Assembly: GCF_020171845.1 (NCBI RefSeq)
Contig: NZ_JAIVAM010000007.1
Location: 248,001 to 312,000 of the forward strand
Reading direction: 5' to 3'
Source: Cytobacillus kochii
GTDB taxonomy: Bacteria; Bacillota; Bacilli; Bacillales; Cytobacillaceae
DNA: 64,000 bases
The notes under the pieces are model-generated. The model was not told the origin of the DNA and searched no databases. It saw nothing but the letters and a program-made list of their open reading frames with translations. Each line of letters starts with the position of its first letter. Within the stretch, counting starts at the first letter, position 1. The position numbers were made by a program, and so were the translations under genes. Positions 8,621 through 16,976 of this stretch are shown here, piece by piece.

Positions 8621-9421
8621 CTAAAATCGGAAACTTATCTGTTGAAAGGAATGTATGCCTGTCCCAAATTGATCCAATTGATGACTCTTTAAATACTGAA
8701 CTGCATCATATGCTTCCTGCAAAACAGTCGGTGCTAATCCTAATGTATGATGTGATCCGAACACTTTTGCAACATTGGGAATCAGCGCTATTTTTTCAAT
8801 TGATCGTACGAGATCAGAGGGACTCGTCGAAGGATAAAAAGCGAATATAGGCTCGGTATCATACAATAAATCACCTGTAAATAGGTAGTTATATGTTTCA
8901 TCAAAAATAGTAATATGCCCCGGTGAGTGTCCTGGCGTATGATAGATCTTAAGTTTTCGATTCCCTAATTGCAGCACATCACCATCCGCTAGTAAAGCGG
9001 TCGGCTCTCCTGTAAAAGGCTGATACGTTTCAGGATTAAATGTTTTTGGGGTGGGGATTGTAATATCTCTTTGTATATCAGTGCGGATTTGTTGGAGCGT
9101 AAGACCACTAATACCATTAATTAACCAGTCTTTATCTAGCTCATGAACGTAAATCGTATCGTACAATCCATGTCCACCAATATGATCGACATGAACATGC
9201 GTTGTTATGACCTCAATAGGTAAGGAAGTTAATTGATCGGTTATACGTTTAATGTTATCTATTCCAAGTCCTGTATCAATGAGTACCGCTTTTTCTTCAC
9301 CAATGAGTAAAAACGAATGTACTTTTTCCCAGTGGCCATATTCACTAATCGCATACGTTTTACTATCAATTAATTGCACAGTAAACCAAGAATCTTTAAT
9401 TAACACAAGCTTCACCTGCAT
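8621..9421 (-). CDS. MBL-fold metallo-hydrolase
   Basis: Metallo-beta-lactamase-fold hydrolase. The zinc motif THVHVDHIGGHG is clear, with later ligands in HTPGHSPGHI and FTGDLLYDTEP and a C-terminal GSHHTLG. The frame is open to 9493, but the first 24 codons of the longest form are unlike the family, so I favour the ATG at 9421 (MQVKLVLIKDSWFTVQLI); no convincing ribosome site is seen for any start. The conserved fold begins at TYAISEYGHWEKVHSFLLIG. Substrate cannot be told. It is 16 bp upstream of the phosphatase gene. Confidence 0.8.
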   Translation of the reverse strand: MQVKLVLIKDSWFTVQLIDSKTYAISEYGHWEKVHSFLLIGEEKAVLIDTGLGIDNIKRITDQLTSLPIEVITTHVHVDHIGGHGLYDTIYVHELDKDWLINGISGLTLQQIRTDIQRDITIPTPKTFNPETYQPFTGEPTALLADGDVLQLGNRKLKIYHTPGHSPGHITIFDETYNYLFTGDLLYDTEPIFAFYPSTSPSDLVRSIEKIALIPNVAKVFGSHHTLGLAPTVLQEAYDAVQYLKSHQLDQFGTGIHSFQQISFRF

Positions 9422-9760
9422 TTCAAATTTTGGAATGGAAGAGTTTTTGAGGTACTTAATGTATAATGGTTGGTCTATTCTTAAGTATAGCAATTTTTGG
9501 TAGATGTGAATAGATAACGATATCTAAATAAGAGTTATCAACATTTGTATTAAATAGCTTCTATTAAATGGATCGTTTTGGAAGAAATAGAGCCATTTTT
9601 CAGTTCTTTTATCTTCTGAACTTAATAGAATTTATATATCTTTTTTTTACAAAGGTATGAATAACATCTATGAAAAAAGGAGACAGCTTCGTTCAGGGAG
9701 GGAATTTTTTAATCATTATAGAAATCTGAAAGAAATAATATTTGTTAGGTGTGATTAATA
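9422..9760. other. Divergent intergenic region
   Basis: AT-rich spacer between the leftward metallo-hydrolase and the rightward GNAT gene. It must carry both promoters, but I cannot pick a confident -35/-10 pair. No repeat, RNA or conserved element was recognised. Confidence 0.5.
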
Positions 9761-10192
9761 ATGGAAATTAGGAAAGCCACATTGAATGATATCGAAGGGA
9801 TAACTCAATTGATGGGGCATCTTGGGTATCCTACCACAATTAATAAAATGAAAATAAGACTAAATGATATATATTCAAATCCAGATTATCATACTTTAAT
9901 AGCATCATCTAATGGCAAAATAGTTGGAATGATTGGTCTTGTTAAGGGTTATTACTATGAACTGGATGGATTTTATATCCGCATTGTTGTCCTTGTCGTA
10001 GATAAAAATTATCGGAATAAGGGAATAGGCAAACAACTATTAGAAAAAGCGGAAAGTTGGGCAAAGAATATTGGAGCAACTGGAATAGGGCTGAACAGCG
10101 GGGATAGACCAGAGAGAATTAGCGCTCATAATTTTTATAAAAAGAATGGTTATGTAGAAAGAAGTATTGGATTTGCAAAAAAAATGAGCTAA
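9761..10192 (+). CDS. GNAT family N-acetyltransferase
   Basis: 143-residue single-domain GCN5-type acetyltransferase. The N-terminus EIRKATLNDIEGITQLM is the usual strand-helix start, the acetyl-CoA loop is visible as VVDKNYRNKGIGKQLL near residue 90, and the C-terminal HNFYKKNGYVERS matches the conserved F-Y-x-x-x-G-Y pattern. Ribosome site is weak (AGGTGTG). It stands alone between two leftward genes. The substrate cannot be deduced; small-molecule or protein N-acetylation are both possible. Confidence 0.85.
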   Translation: MEIRKATLNDIEGITQLMGHLGYPTTINKMKIRLNDIYSNPDYHTLIASSNGKIVGMIGLVKGYYYELDGFYIRIVVLVVDKNYRNKGIGKQLLEKAESWAKNIGATGIGLNSGDRPERISAHNFYKKNGYVERSIGFAKKMS

Positions 10193-10319
10193 AAGTAGAC
10201 AAGGATGCTAACGATTTTTAATATATTATTCTTCCACAATCTCAAGAGATTATAAGATTATCATACTACTCACTTAAGCTTGACCAATAAGCACTATTCC
10301 ATTTAATTTATAAATTTTA

Positions 10320-10350
10320 AGCCTTATTACATTTGAAATATAATAAGGCT
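10320..10350. terminator. Hairpin between convergent genes
   Basis: Arms AGCCTTATTA and TAATAAGGCT with a short loop, between the GNAT gene and the convergent acyltransferase gene. It could end either transcript, but there is only a weak T-tract on either side. Confidence 0.4.
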
Positions 10351-10393
10351 CTTCATTATTGAAATGAAATTCATCATAATTATCACTCCACAC

Positions 10394-11017
10394 CTATAAC
10401 CGCTCTCGACTCCAAGTTGTTCCTGTTTTGATTATCTTAGCTGGAGAGCCTGCAATGGTTGTATGTGCTTCGGAGAAAGGTTTAGTAACAACTGATCTTG
10501 CTCCGATGATCGTATCGTCCGGAATCACCGCGCCTTTGGAGATCAAGCAACTAGCAGCAACCCAAACATGATTACCAATGACCACATCCTTTGCACCGTT
10601 CAATCTTTCATTTGTTTCAAGGTCAAGAACGGAATGAGCATCTGTTGTTCTCACGGCTATATCATAAGAAAACATACAGTCCGCTCCAATGGTAATATTC
10701 TTTCCTTCTTGTGATAATAGATAGACATTCTTAAAGGTTGTTCGGTCACCCACTTTAATTGATTGTTTTTTGCCTTTTAATAATATATGACCAATCAAGT
10801 CGGTATTTTCCCCTATCATAATTTCATTATTTGAACCTCGTATGTGAATTAATATATTGGATAGTTTTGTCCCTTTTCCAATATGGATTTTATTATTTGA
10901 ACCAGTGATTTTTAATTCAGCATTTTTAAAAATAAACGATTCTTCATCGTATATTAGTTGATTGTTTTTTCCAAATACTTTCGTCGTTAGTCCTTTAATT
11001 TCTTCTTGAAGTATCAT
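10394..11017 (-). CDS. Hexapeptide-repeat acyltransferase (left-handed beta-helix)
   Basis: 207 residues with repeated I-G-x-x-x hexapeptides throughout (KIHIGKGTKL, EIMIGENTDL, NITIGADCMF, VVIGNHVWVA, TIIGARSVVT), the signature of LbH acyltransferases. The C-terminal half has the catalytic His region DAHSVLD and the xylose/sugar acetyltransferase-like GSPAKIIK end. These enzymes transfer acetyl or acyl groups to sugars or polysaccharides. Start ATG 11017 has AAGGAGGT at ideal spacing. No glycosyltransferase neighbours are present, so the target is unknown. Confidence 0.85.
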   Translation of the reverse strand: MILQEEIKGLTTKVFGKNNQLIYDEESFIFKNAELKITGSNNKIHIGKGTKLSNILIHIRGSNNEIMIGENTDLIGHILLKGKKQSIKVGDRTTFKNVYLLSQEGKNITIGADCMFSYDIAVRTTDAHSVLDLETNERLNGAKDVVIGNHVWVAASCLISKGAVIPDDTIIGARSVVTKPFSEAHTTIAGSPAKIIKTGTTWSRERL

Positions 11018-11134
11018 GAAAATGGACCTCCTTACAATTATTGCTCGTATTATAACATCACTGAGTTATTGTAAAGGAGGAATTTACAGAAACTGAAAAC
11101 AACTGTTACATATGATTTAATTGTCATCTTATTT

Positions 11135-11177
11135 TTGCATTTACATCGTACCCGATATATAATGTATCGTGTACGAT
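11135..11177 (+). promoter_or_regulatory. Promoter with OhrR-type operator
   Basis: TTGCAT at 11135-11140, 17-bp spacer, TATAAT at 11158-11163. A 13-bp inverted repeat, ATCGTACCCGATA (11145-11157) and TATCGTGTACGAT (11165-11177), has one mismatch and a spacer that is exactly the -10 box plus one base. A bound dimer would block the promoter, so autorepression by the MarR/OhrR-type regulator just downstream is the natural reading. Confidence 0.8.
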
Positions 11178-11648
11178 TTAAATAAGGAGGTGGCCAAAGT
11201 AAAAGCACAGACCTTAGAGAGTCAATTATGTTTTGCTATTTATAAAGCAACAAATCAATATACTAAGTTATACCGGAAAGCACTGGAACCGTTTGACCTC
11301 ACTTACCCTCAATATATTGTCTTACTCGCTCTGTGGGAAAATGATCATATGATTATTAAACAATTAAGTGAAAAGTTATCGTTAGGGATTGGTACCTTAA
11401 ACCCCATTATTTCTAAACTAGTAAAAAAAGATTATATAACGAAAACACCCTCACCAATGGACAAAAGATCTGTAGTCATTTCATTGACCACAAAAGGAAG
11501 AAACTCCGAAAGTACGATATCAGAAATGATTTCAACTAAGGCTACAAAATGGGATTCATTTGCTATATTTGATGACCAATTCAAATTAAAATTACAAGAA
11601 TTGAATACACTGTTATCTCAATTAAATGACGGGGAGGAGAAAAAATGA
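11169..11648 (+). CDS. MarR family regulator, OhrR-like peroxide sensor
   Basis: Winged-helix repressor. LESQLCFAIYKATNQYTKLY matches the N-terminal helix of OhrR with its conserved peroxide-sensing Cys; TYPQYIVLLALWEND and the wing region PSPMDKRSVVISLT follow as in that family. The start is unclear: the GTG at 11169 falls at the predicted transcription start, the GTG at 11190 lies inside the AAGGAGGTGG site (11184-11193), and the position ideal for that site (11199) reads GTA. The end overlaps the peroxidase start by ATGA, so the two are translationally coupled. Oxidation of the Cys would release the operator and induce both genes. Confidence 0.85.
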   Translation: MYDLNKEVAKVKAQTLESQLCFAIYKATNQYTKLYRKALEPFDLTYPQYIVLLALWENDHMIIKQLSEKLSLGIGTLNPIISKLVKKDYITKTPSPMDKRSVVISLTTKGRNSESTISEMISTKATKWDSFAIFDDQFKLKLQELNTLLSQLNDGEEKK

Positions 11649-12121
11649 ATTTATATGATATAAACGTAAAACTCGAAAACGGTACCAATTATCAATTGGA
11701 GCAATATGAAGGCAAGGTATTACTAATTGTCAATACCGCAACAAAATGTGGTTTGGCCCCACAATTTGCAGAACTTGAGAACCTATATCAAAAATATAAA
11801 GATGCGGGACTGGTTATATTAGGATTTCCTTCGGATCAATTTAAACAAGAACTCGACTCTGCTGAGGAAGCGAGTGAAGCTTGTCGGATGACCTATGGTG
11901 TTTCATTTCCTATGCATGAAATCATTAAAGTGAATGGAAAAGAAGCACACCCTTTATTCAATTATTTAACGACAGAAGCAAAAGGTTTTCTGAGCAAAAG
12001 CATTAAATGGAACTTTACTAAGTTTCTCATTGATCAAAATGGAAATGTGGTAGAGCGCTTCGGTCCTACAGACAAACCAAGTGATTTTGAGGAAAAAATA
12101 AAACAACTACTATCAAATTAA
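11645..12121 (+). CDS. Glutathione-peroxidase-family thiol peroxidase
   Basis: 158 residues. Conserved blocks are NTATKCGLAPQF with the peroxidatic Cys near residue 36, LGFPSDQF, and KWNFTKFLID containing the Trp-Asn-Phe of the active site. As usual in bacteria the enzyme has Cys rather than selenocysteine, and it probably uses thioredoxin or bacillithiol systems. A second Cys in EACRMTYG may be the resolving residue. It overlaps the OhrR-like gene and should be induced by organic hydroperoxides. In the Gpo/BsaA family, Gln and Trp complete the catalytic set. Confidence 0.9.
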   Translation: MNLYDINVKLENGTNYQLEQYEGKVLLIVNTATKCGLAPQFAELENLYQKYKDAGLVILGFPSDQFKQELDSAEEASEACRMTYGVSFPMHEIIKVNGKEAHPLFNYLTTEAKGFLSKSIKWNFTKFLIDQNGNVVERFGPTDKPSDFEEKIKQLLSN

Positions 12122-12230
12122 GACATATGTCACTTCGCCTTCCCCCTGGTAGATAACTATGATTATTACCGTTCACTTTAGGGTATTACAATTAATACCA
12201 TCATTTTATTTATCAAGGGGAGGCTCATTC

Positions 12231-12944
12231 ATGAATCAGTCAAAGAAACTAGGTATTGTCTACCTTATTACTTTCGCTATAATGATTTTCTTAAATTATT
12301 GGTCCGCTACAAATGTTGGCAATGTTGCTGATGCTAACCAACCTTTATTACAACCTGCTGGTTTTGCATTTTCCATTTGGGGGTTCATTTATTTCCTTTT
12401 ATTTATTTGGATTATCAGAGCTTTTTTCGTGAAAGGTGATGCTGTTTATGTAAAAACTAGCTACCTACCAGCTCTTAACTTTTTATTAAATGGCTGTTGG
12501 ATTCTAGCTTTTACTGCTCAAGCACTACTTACATCAGTAATCATCATTTTTGCTTTACTTGTCACCTTAATTCTGATCTATGGCAGAATAAACGATACCA
12601 CTCATACTTTCTTTGAAAAACTACCATTTTCCATTTATATTGGTTGGGTTTCTGTAGCAAGTATTTTAAATGTATTTGTTTGGTTTGTAGGGATGGAACA
12701 GACTGTTTTTCTCGGATTGAATGAAGTGACTTGGACCTTTATTATGTTAGCAGTTGCTACAATATTAGCGATTGTTTTCTCTATTCGATTTAAAGACTTT
12801 ATTTATACACTTGTTTTCATCTGGGCATACATTGGTATATATGCAGAAACACCTAATGATGCTGTGAAAACCTTTGTGATGATCCTCATCCTTTTATTAA
12901 TCGTTATTTTTATCTATACGCTCTACAAATTTTTCAAAAAGTAA
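12231..12944 (+). CDS. TspO/MBR-related tryptophan-rich membrane protein
   Basis: 237 residues from ATG 12231 with AAGGGGAGG upstream; a longer frame from 12159 lacks such a site. About eight hydrophobic helices; the N-terminal part has QPAGFAFSIWGFIYFLLF, the hallmark of TspO/MBR proteins, and later NGCWILAF. Length is greater than the 160 residues of TspO itself and fits the longer tryptophan-rich sensory-protein-like group in Firmicutes. Members bind porphyrins or are linked to stress; the location behind a peroxide-responsive pair is consistent with that but the function here is unproven. Confidence 0.7.
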   Translation: MNQSKKLGIVYLITFAIMIFLNYWSATNVGNVADANQPLLQPAGFAFSIWGFIYFLLFIWIIRAFFVKGDAVYVKTSYLPALNFLLNGCWILAFTAQALLTSVIIIFALLVTLILIYGRINDTTHTFFEKLPFSIYIGWVSVASILNVFVWFVGMEQTVFLGLNEVTWTFIMLAVATILAIVFSIRFKDFIYTLVFIWAYIGIYAETPNDAVKTFVMILILLLIVIFIYTLYKFFKK

Positions 12945-12965
12945 ATACAACTTAAGAGGCAAATT

Positions 12966-13694
12966 ATGAAGAAAATAATCAAATCAAAAGTATTCCTTAT
13001 CCTATCAGCTCTAGTAGTTACAGCAATCGGTGGATTTTTCATCTGGACTCAGCTCACTTATCATTCAGTGAATGAGCCAACGATCCCCGTAGACAACCAA
13101 ATAAGCGCTGAAGATGATTGGCTCTTATACGGTGACCCTAATAGTCAAATAGGTCTGATTCTTTATCCGGGTGCAAAAGTAGAACCCGAAGCTTATGCTT
13201 ATATTGGTCAAGAATTAGCTAAAGAAAATCTATTTATCGCTATACCACATGTAACACTAAACATCGCCATACTTGATGTTTCTAAAGCTAACGAAATCAT
13301 TAGTACGTATAAAGATGTAGATTGGTTTGTTGGAGGCCATTCAATGGGTGGTGCAGCAGCAGCCATGTACGCCGATAAAAACATAGATCAAGTACATGGT
13401 TTAATACTACTGGGTGCCTATGCCTCTGATAATGATACACTGACAAATTCGCAATTACCTGTCTTATCCATAAGTGGCTCAAATGATGGACTAAGTACGC
13501 CCGCTAAAGTTGACGAGAAGAAGGTTTTTCTTCCAGATGAAGCAGACTTCGTAGAAATCGAAGGAGGAAACCATGCCTATTTTGGTGTATACGGAGAACA
13601 ATCTGGTGACAACCCAGCCGACATTTCTATTAAGAAACAACAAGAAACGATCATCGATACCATTATTCACTGGATAAAAGAACAAAAACAATAA
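12966..13694 (+). CDS. Alpha/beta hydrolase with N-terminal anchor
   Basis: 242 residues. An N-terminal hydrophobic segment (VFLILSALVVTAIGGFFIW) is a signal or membrane anchor with no lipobox. The nucleophile elbow GGHSMGGAAAAMYA is near residue 123, the acidic residue region SGSNDGLSTP near 178, and the catalytic His in GGNHAYFG near 200. The mature domain is a small extracytoplasmic hydrolase of the PF12695-like group. It follows the TspO-like gene by 21 bp and is followed by a terminator, so it is probably the last gene of that unit. Confidence 0.85.
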   Translation: MKKIIKSKVFLILSALVVTAIGGFFIWTQLTYHSVNEPTIPVDNQISAEDDWLLYGDPNSQIGLILYPGAKVEPEAYAYIGQELAKENLFIAIPHVTLNIAILDVSKANEIISTYKDVDWFVGGHSMGGAAAAMYADKNIDQVHGLILLGAYASDNDTLTNSQLPVLSISGSNDGLSTPAKVDEKKVFLPDEADFVEIEGGNHAYFGVYGEQSGDNPADISIKKQQETIIDTIIHWIKEQKQ

Positions 13695-13700
13695 TTAAGA

Positions 13701-13725
13701 AGGGCTATCTCCTATAGATAGCCCT
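13701..13725 (+). terminator. Terminator-like hairpin
   Basis: AGGGCTATCT-CCTAT-AGATAGCCCT, a perfect 10-bp stem 6 bp after the hydrolase stop. The tail is only moderately T-rich. Confidence 0.6.
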
Positions 13726-13729
13726 CCTG

Positions 13730-14386
13730 TTATTCTCCTCTAATTCCTTCTACTTCAATCTCTGTAATATGATAAGATGAATGAAATGCCAGAGGTAACC
13801 AGTCTTCAACTAAATGAATTTTCTTCATGCCCGGAGTTGGCATAAGCAGTTGAATTTTTGATAATAGTTTTGTTTCATCCATTTCATAGGAGACAATATA
13901 AAATTGATCAAACGTTTGTTTAAGAGAATCGAATCCACCGAAGCTTAATTGTTCAAAATTCTGAGAAGTGACGTCTTCTAACATTAACTGTTCTCCTACT
14001 TCATTCATTTGTTCTAATTGCTGCCAATCAATATGACGATTAATCTTGGAGAGTTCAACTAAATAGTGCTCCTCTTTTCGACTCGGTGATGATTGTGGTG
14101 AAGGTCCTCCACTTTTAATGATAAATAAAGAGTTTGTTGCCTTATTTTCGAATTTAAGATAACCCCATGCATAACCGGCTTTAGAAAATTCAAATTGAAT
14201 CCCGAGTTTGCGGCATTCTTGTGCTACGGCATCTTCAATATGATTGCCTTTTACCCATGCATAACCTGTACTAATAAGCATTTCACGTTTCTTCTGTTCA
14301 CGCTCATGAATGTAATGTCTATATCCTTTTAATATCCCATCAACAATCGCCTGACTTAATTCAGGTGAAAATTTATAATTCATCAA
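13730..14386 (-). CDS. Hypothetical protein, 218 residues
   Basis: Soluble protein without signal peptide. The N-terminal half is helical and charged (SPELSQAIVDGILKGYRHYI, then EREQKKREM), followed by a mixed alpha/beta region with GYAWGYLKFENKATNSLFII and KSGGPSPQSSPSRKEEHYLV. The middle is consistent with a restriction-endonuclease-like or nucleotide-binding core, but no catalytic motif is evident and I do not recognise the family. Starts at ATG 14386 or 14383. It is convergent with the hydrolase gene and divergent from the small membrane gene at 14453. Confidence 0.6.
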   Translation of the reverse strand: MMNYKFSPELSQAIVDGILKGYRHYIHEREQKKREMLISTGYAWVKGNHIEDAVAQECRKLGIQFEFSKAGYAWGYLKFENKATNSLFIIKSGGPSPQSSPSRKEEHYLVELSKINRHIDWQQLEQMNEVGEQLMLEDVTSQNFEQLSFGGFDSLKQTFDQFYIVSYEMDETKLLSKIQLLMPTPGMKKIHLVEDWLPLAFHSSYHITEIEVEGIRGE

Positions 14387-14452
14387 GTGATTATATCCTC
14401 CTAAGTTTTCTTTTTCACATATTCAACCTTTTTTGGAAAGGAAGATCATTGC

Positions 14453-14593
14453 TTGTTTTGGAAAAAAACCATTCTTATTACCATGCCCTTTTGTCTATTA
14501 ATTCTTTTTCGTTCTCCCATACCATACGCAATAGGAGCTTCTTTATTCTTTTCTATATTCTATTATTTATGGTCTTCTAGTAAAGAGAAATGA
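14453..14593 (+). CDS. Small two-helix membrane protein (46 residues)
   Basis: TTG start at 14453 with AGGAAG 8-9 bp upstream, then LFWKKTILITMPFCLLILF, a short Pro-containing turn (RSPIPYAIG), a second hydrophobic stretch and a charged SSSKEK end. An alternative ATG is at 14483. A T-rich terminator hairpin follows 5 bp after the stop, which supports a real transcript ending here. Function unknown. Confidence 0.5.
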   Translation: MFWKKTILITMPFCLLILFRSPIPYAIGASLFFSIFYYLWSSSKEK

Positions 14594-14597
14594 TAAA

Positions 14598-14637
14598 AGC
14601 ATTCGCCTAATGAAGAAACGAATGCTATCTTTCTTTA
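14598..14637 (+). terminator. Rho-independent terminator
   Basis: AGCATTCG and CGAATGCT arms with a 13-nt loop, then ATCTTTCTTT. Positioned just after the small membrane gene; its tail overlaps the stop of the convergent gene at 14635. Confidence 0.6.
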
Positions 14638-15051
14638 GCCATTTTGGATAGAAACCGAAGTTTCTTCTCTCTTTATTTTCCAGTTGAACGATAAAACTTT
14701 TTCTATCTCGTTTAATTGACTCTCACTTACTTTTACATTAGTTACTCCGTTTTCTACAAGCGTGTAATCTTGGTCTTTCTCTAATCCGAACTTCATACTT
14801 AACATGCGTTGCAAGCCAGGGAAGGTAAGGAATTTGATGCGGTAACCATTGTTAATCATTGAAACAAAGTTTGCCTCATCTTTTTGAGCCAGATGAGCTA
14901 ATTGTTCAAAATCGAACTGCTCGTTATACTTCCTCCACTCTGTCACTTCGTTTGACAAAGATTTTCTTATAATTTCTTCATCCGTTACACCTTGATTACG
15001 TAAAAGCTCAATCATATATGCTTCCATTAAACTTAATTGTTGTTTCAACAT
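14635..15051 (-). CDS. Hypothetical protein, 138 residues
   Basis: Soluble, acidic, helix-rich protein. N-terminus MLKQQLSLMEAYMIELLRNQ followed by an EEIIRKSLSNEVTEWRKY helix; the C-terminal half has FPGLQRMLSMKFGLEKDQDY then a short beta-like segment and a helix ending KIKREETSVSIQNG. No catalytic motif, signal or membrane segment. Not recognised. It lies 27 bp downstream of the SGNH hydrolase gene on the same strand and may be co-transcribed. Confidence 0.6.
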   Translation of the reverse strand: MLKQQLSLMEAYMIELLRNQGVTDEEIIRKSLSNEVTEWRKYNEQFDFEQLAHLAQKDEANFVSMINNGYRIKFLTFPGLQRMLSMKFGLEKDQDYTLVENGVTNVKVSESQLNEIEKVLSFNWKIKREETSVSIQNG

Positions 15052-15078
15052 TCATCAGCTCCGAGGTTTTCTTTCATT

Positions 15079-15837
15079 TTACCACGGGATCGGCTGATTG
15101 AAGTACTCATTCATTACTTGAAACCAAATATAGTAACCAATATTATTCGGATGCACCCCATCTGCCAATGTGTCTTGTAAATCAATGGAACTGTCCGCCA
15201 TTCTTTTTGCCATCGGTCGATAAATATCTATATATGGCCACTCGTTTTCTTTAATATACTGTTCTGTTGCTTTTAAATAGTCTTGATAAGAATGATTGCG
15301 CTTATTATCAATTTTTCCGTTATAAAGAACAGTTGTCGGATTGGGAGAAAGAAAAAGAATTTTCGTATCAGGAGTGGCCTTTTTAATTTTATCAACGGTT
15401 TTTTCAATCGCTTGCTCCGTTTCTTTTATGCTTTGATGATATTGATAACTATTAACGACACCTGTTTCAATCATTACCAAATCAGGCTCTGATTTTACCA
15501 ACTTTTCAACCGTTCCATCCTTAAGTAGCATATTTAAGGTGTAACCGCTTTTAGCAAAATTATGAAATGACAGCTTTTTTTTATGTGGCAAATGGCGTTC
15601 TCGCACTTCCTTTTCTAATAAACGAAACCAAGAAAACATCGGATGAGATGCTCCTTTTCCACGAGCAACACTACTGCCAATAACGGCTACTTTTGCACCG
15701 TTCTTACTGTAGCTTTCAGAGACAATATAATCATAAATTGTTGTCTGCTCGCTAAATGAATGGATTGTTTTAGCCGATACAGCAGAGCCAGAAAACAATA
15801 AAATACTTGTAAACACTAAGAGCATCGTTTTTTTCAT
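15079..15837 (-). CDS. Secreted SGNH/GDSL hydrolase
   Basis: 252 residues with a Sec signal peptide (cleavage near AVSAK, residues 19-23). Block I with the catalytic Ser is VAVIGSSVARGKGAS, block III has a Gly/Asn-type position in IETGVVNSYQYHQS, and the Asp-His pair is in ADGVHPNNIGYYIW near the C-terminus. Family members are extracytoplasmic esterases, lipases or acetyl-esterases acting on cell-wall polymers or exopolysaccharide. Start ATG 15837. The gene is divergent from the LacI regulator, but the regulator's identified operators are on its other side. Confidence 0.85.
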   Translation of the reverse strand: MKKTMLLVFTSILLFSGSAVSAKTIHSFSEQTTIYDYIVSESYSKNGAKVAVIGSSVARGKGASHPMFSWFRLLEKEVRERHLPHKKKLSFHNFAKSGYTLNMLLKDGTVEKLVKSEPDLVMIETGVVNSYQYHQSIKETEQAIEKTVDKIKKATPDTKILFLSPNPTTVLYNGKIDNKRNHSYQDYLKATEQYIKENEWPYIDIYRPMAKRMADSSIDLQDTLADGVHPNNIGYYIWFQVMNEYFNQPIPW

Positions 15838-15969
15838 TTTAGTCGCTTCCTTTCATACTCTCTGCTTACCCTTTTCACTGGCACTTAATCTAGGTCATTT
15901 TGACTTCTCTCACCCATGGGAATCTGATAAAATAAGGAAGCACAGTTTTTCTTGAAAGGAGGAAACTAG

Positions 15970-16959
15970 ATGGTCTCTTCTAAGGATGTTGCCAAACATG
16001 CTGGCGTTTCTCAAACGACCGTATCACGTGTACTTAATACTCCAAACCTAGTCAAAAAACCAACAGTAGATAAAGTGATGGCTGCGATTGAAGAACTTCA
16101 TTACATTCCGAATGCCCATGCGCGTTCTCTTGTACAAAATAAAACAAACACGATTGCGTTACTTTCTGGACCCCTTCATAATCCTTTTTTTGTCGATACA
16201 ACAGCAGCAATTGTTAATTACGCTAATAGCAAAGGTTATCGTGTGCATGTTCAATTTGTGAATGATGAGAAATTAAATGAGGCATATACTTCAGTAGTTG
16301 AAAATAAGGTAGATGGGGTCGTGATGTCCTGTATCTTACTTGATGATCCTATTTTCGAGAAGTTTGAGAAAATGGATATACCATTTATTACATATAATCG
16401 AAAACATATTAATAATAAACATTTCGTTGAAATCGATAATTTTCAGGCTGGCATACTTTCAGCTCGTCATATGCTAGAGTTAGGTCATAAACAAATTGCT
16501 TGGATTGGAGGTCCCTCTACCGTTAGTACATTTAAAAATAGATACGATGGCTTCGTGGAAGGGATGAACACTCAAGACCTTGCATCGCAATACGTGATTC
16601 AAACGAATACATCAAAACAAGCGGTAAAAGAAGCATTTGAAAAACTGATGCAATTACCAACTCCACCTACAGCTATTTGTGCTGCCACAGATGCAATCGC
16701 TCTACAAACCATCGATGAAGCAACAAAAGCCGGTTATCGTGTCCCAGCCGATATTAGCGTAGTGGGAATCGATAATGTTGACTTAAGTAAACACGGTAGT
16801 ATCGAGTTAACAACCGTCGGAAGTATCTCTGAGCAAAATTTAGGTTTTCTAGCCATTAATGAACTGATTGAAATGATTGAAAATAAAAAAAACAGTTGCG
16901 TGAAAATCACTGAATCTGTTAAAGTATTTAATAGGAAAACAACAAAGGCATATCAATAG
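15970..16959 (+). CDS. LacI family transcriptional regulator
   Basis: 329 residues. N-terminal HTH (SSKDVAKHAGVSQTTVSRVLN) and hinge helix (HYIPNAHARSLVQ) are typical, followed by a periplasmic-binding-like effector domain with DGVVMSCILLDD, HKQIAWIGGPS and SVVGIDNVDLS. Ribosome site GAAAGGAGGAAAC is 5-6 bp before ATG 15970. It is followed on the same strand by a permease and two dehydrogenases; a pair of CG-centred operators in the gap is its likely target. The effector is probably the transported substrate or its aldehyde, unidentified. Confidence 0.92.
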   Translation: MVSSKDVAKHAGVSQTTVSRVLNTPNLVKKPTVDKVMAAIEELHYIPNAHARSLVQNKTNTIALLSGPLHNPFFVDTTAAIVNYANSKGYRVHVQFVNDEKLNEAYTSVVENKVDGVVMSCILLDDPIFEKFEKMDIPFITYNRKHINNKHFVEIDNFQAGILSARHMLELGHKQIAWIGGPSTVSTFKNRYDGFVEGMNTQDLASQYVIQTNTSKQAVKEAFEKLMQLPTPPTAICAATDAIALQTIDEATKAGYRVPADISVVGIDNVDLSKHGSIELTTVGSISEQNLGFLAINELIEMIENKKNSCVKITESVKVFNRKTTKAYQ

Positions 16960-16976
16960 TTTTTATTTATGCAAAA

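Noticed and set aside
14365-14580. 71-codon rightward frame overlapping the small membrane gene
   Set aside because: Out of frame with the better supported TTG-started gene, and overlaps the start of the divergent gene at 14386.
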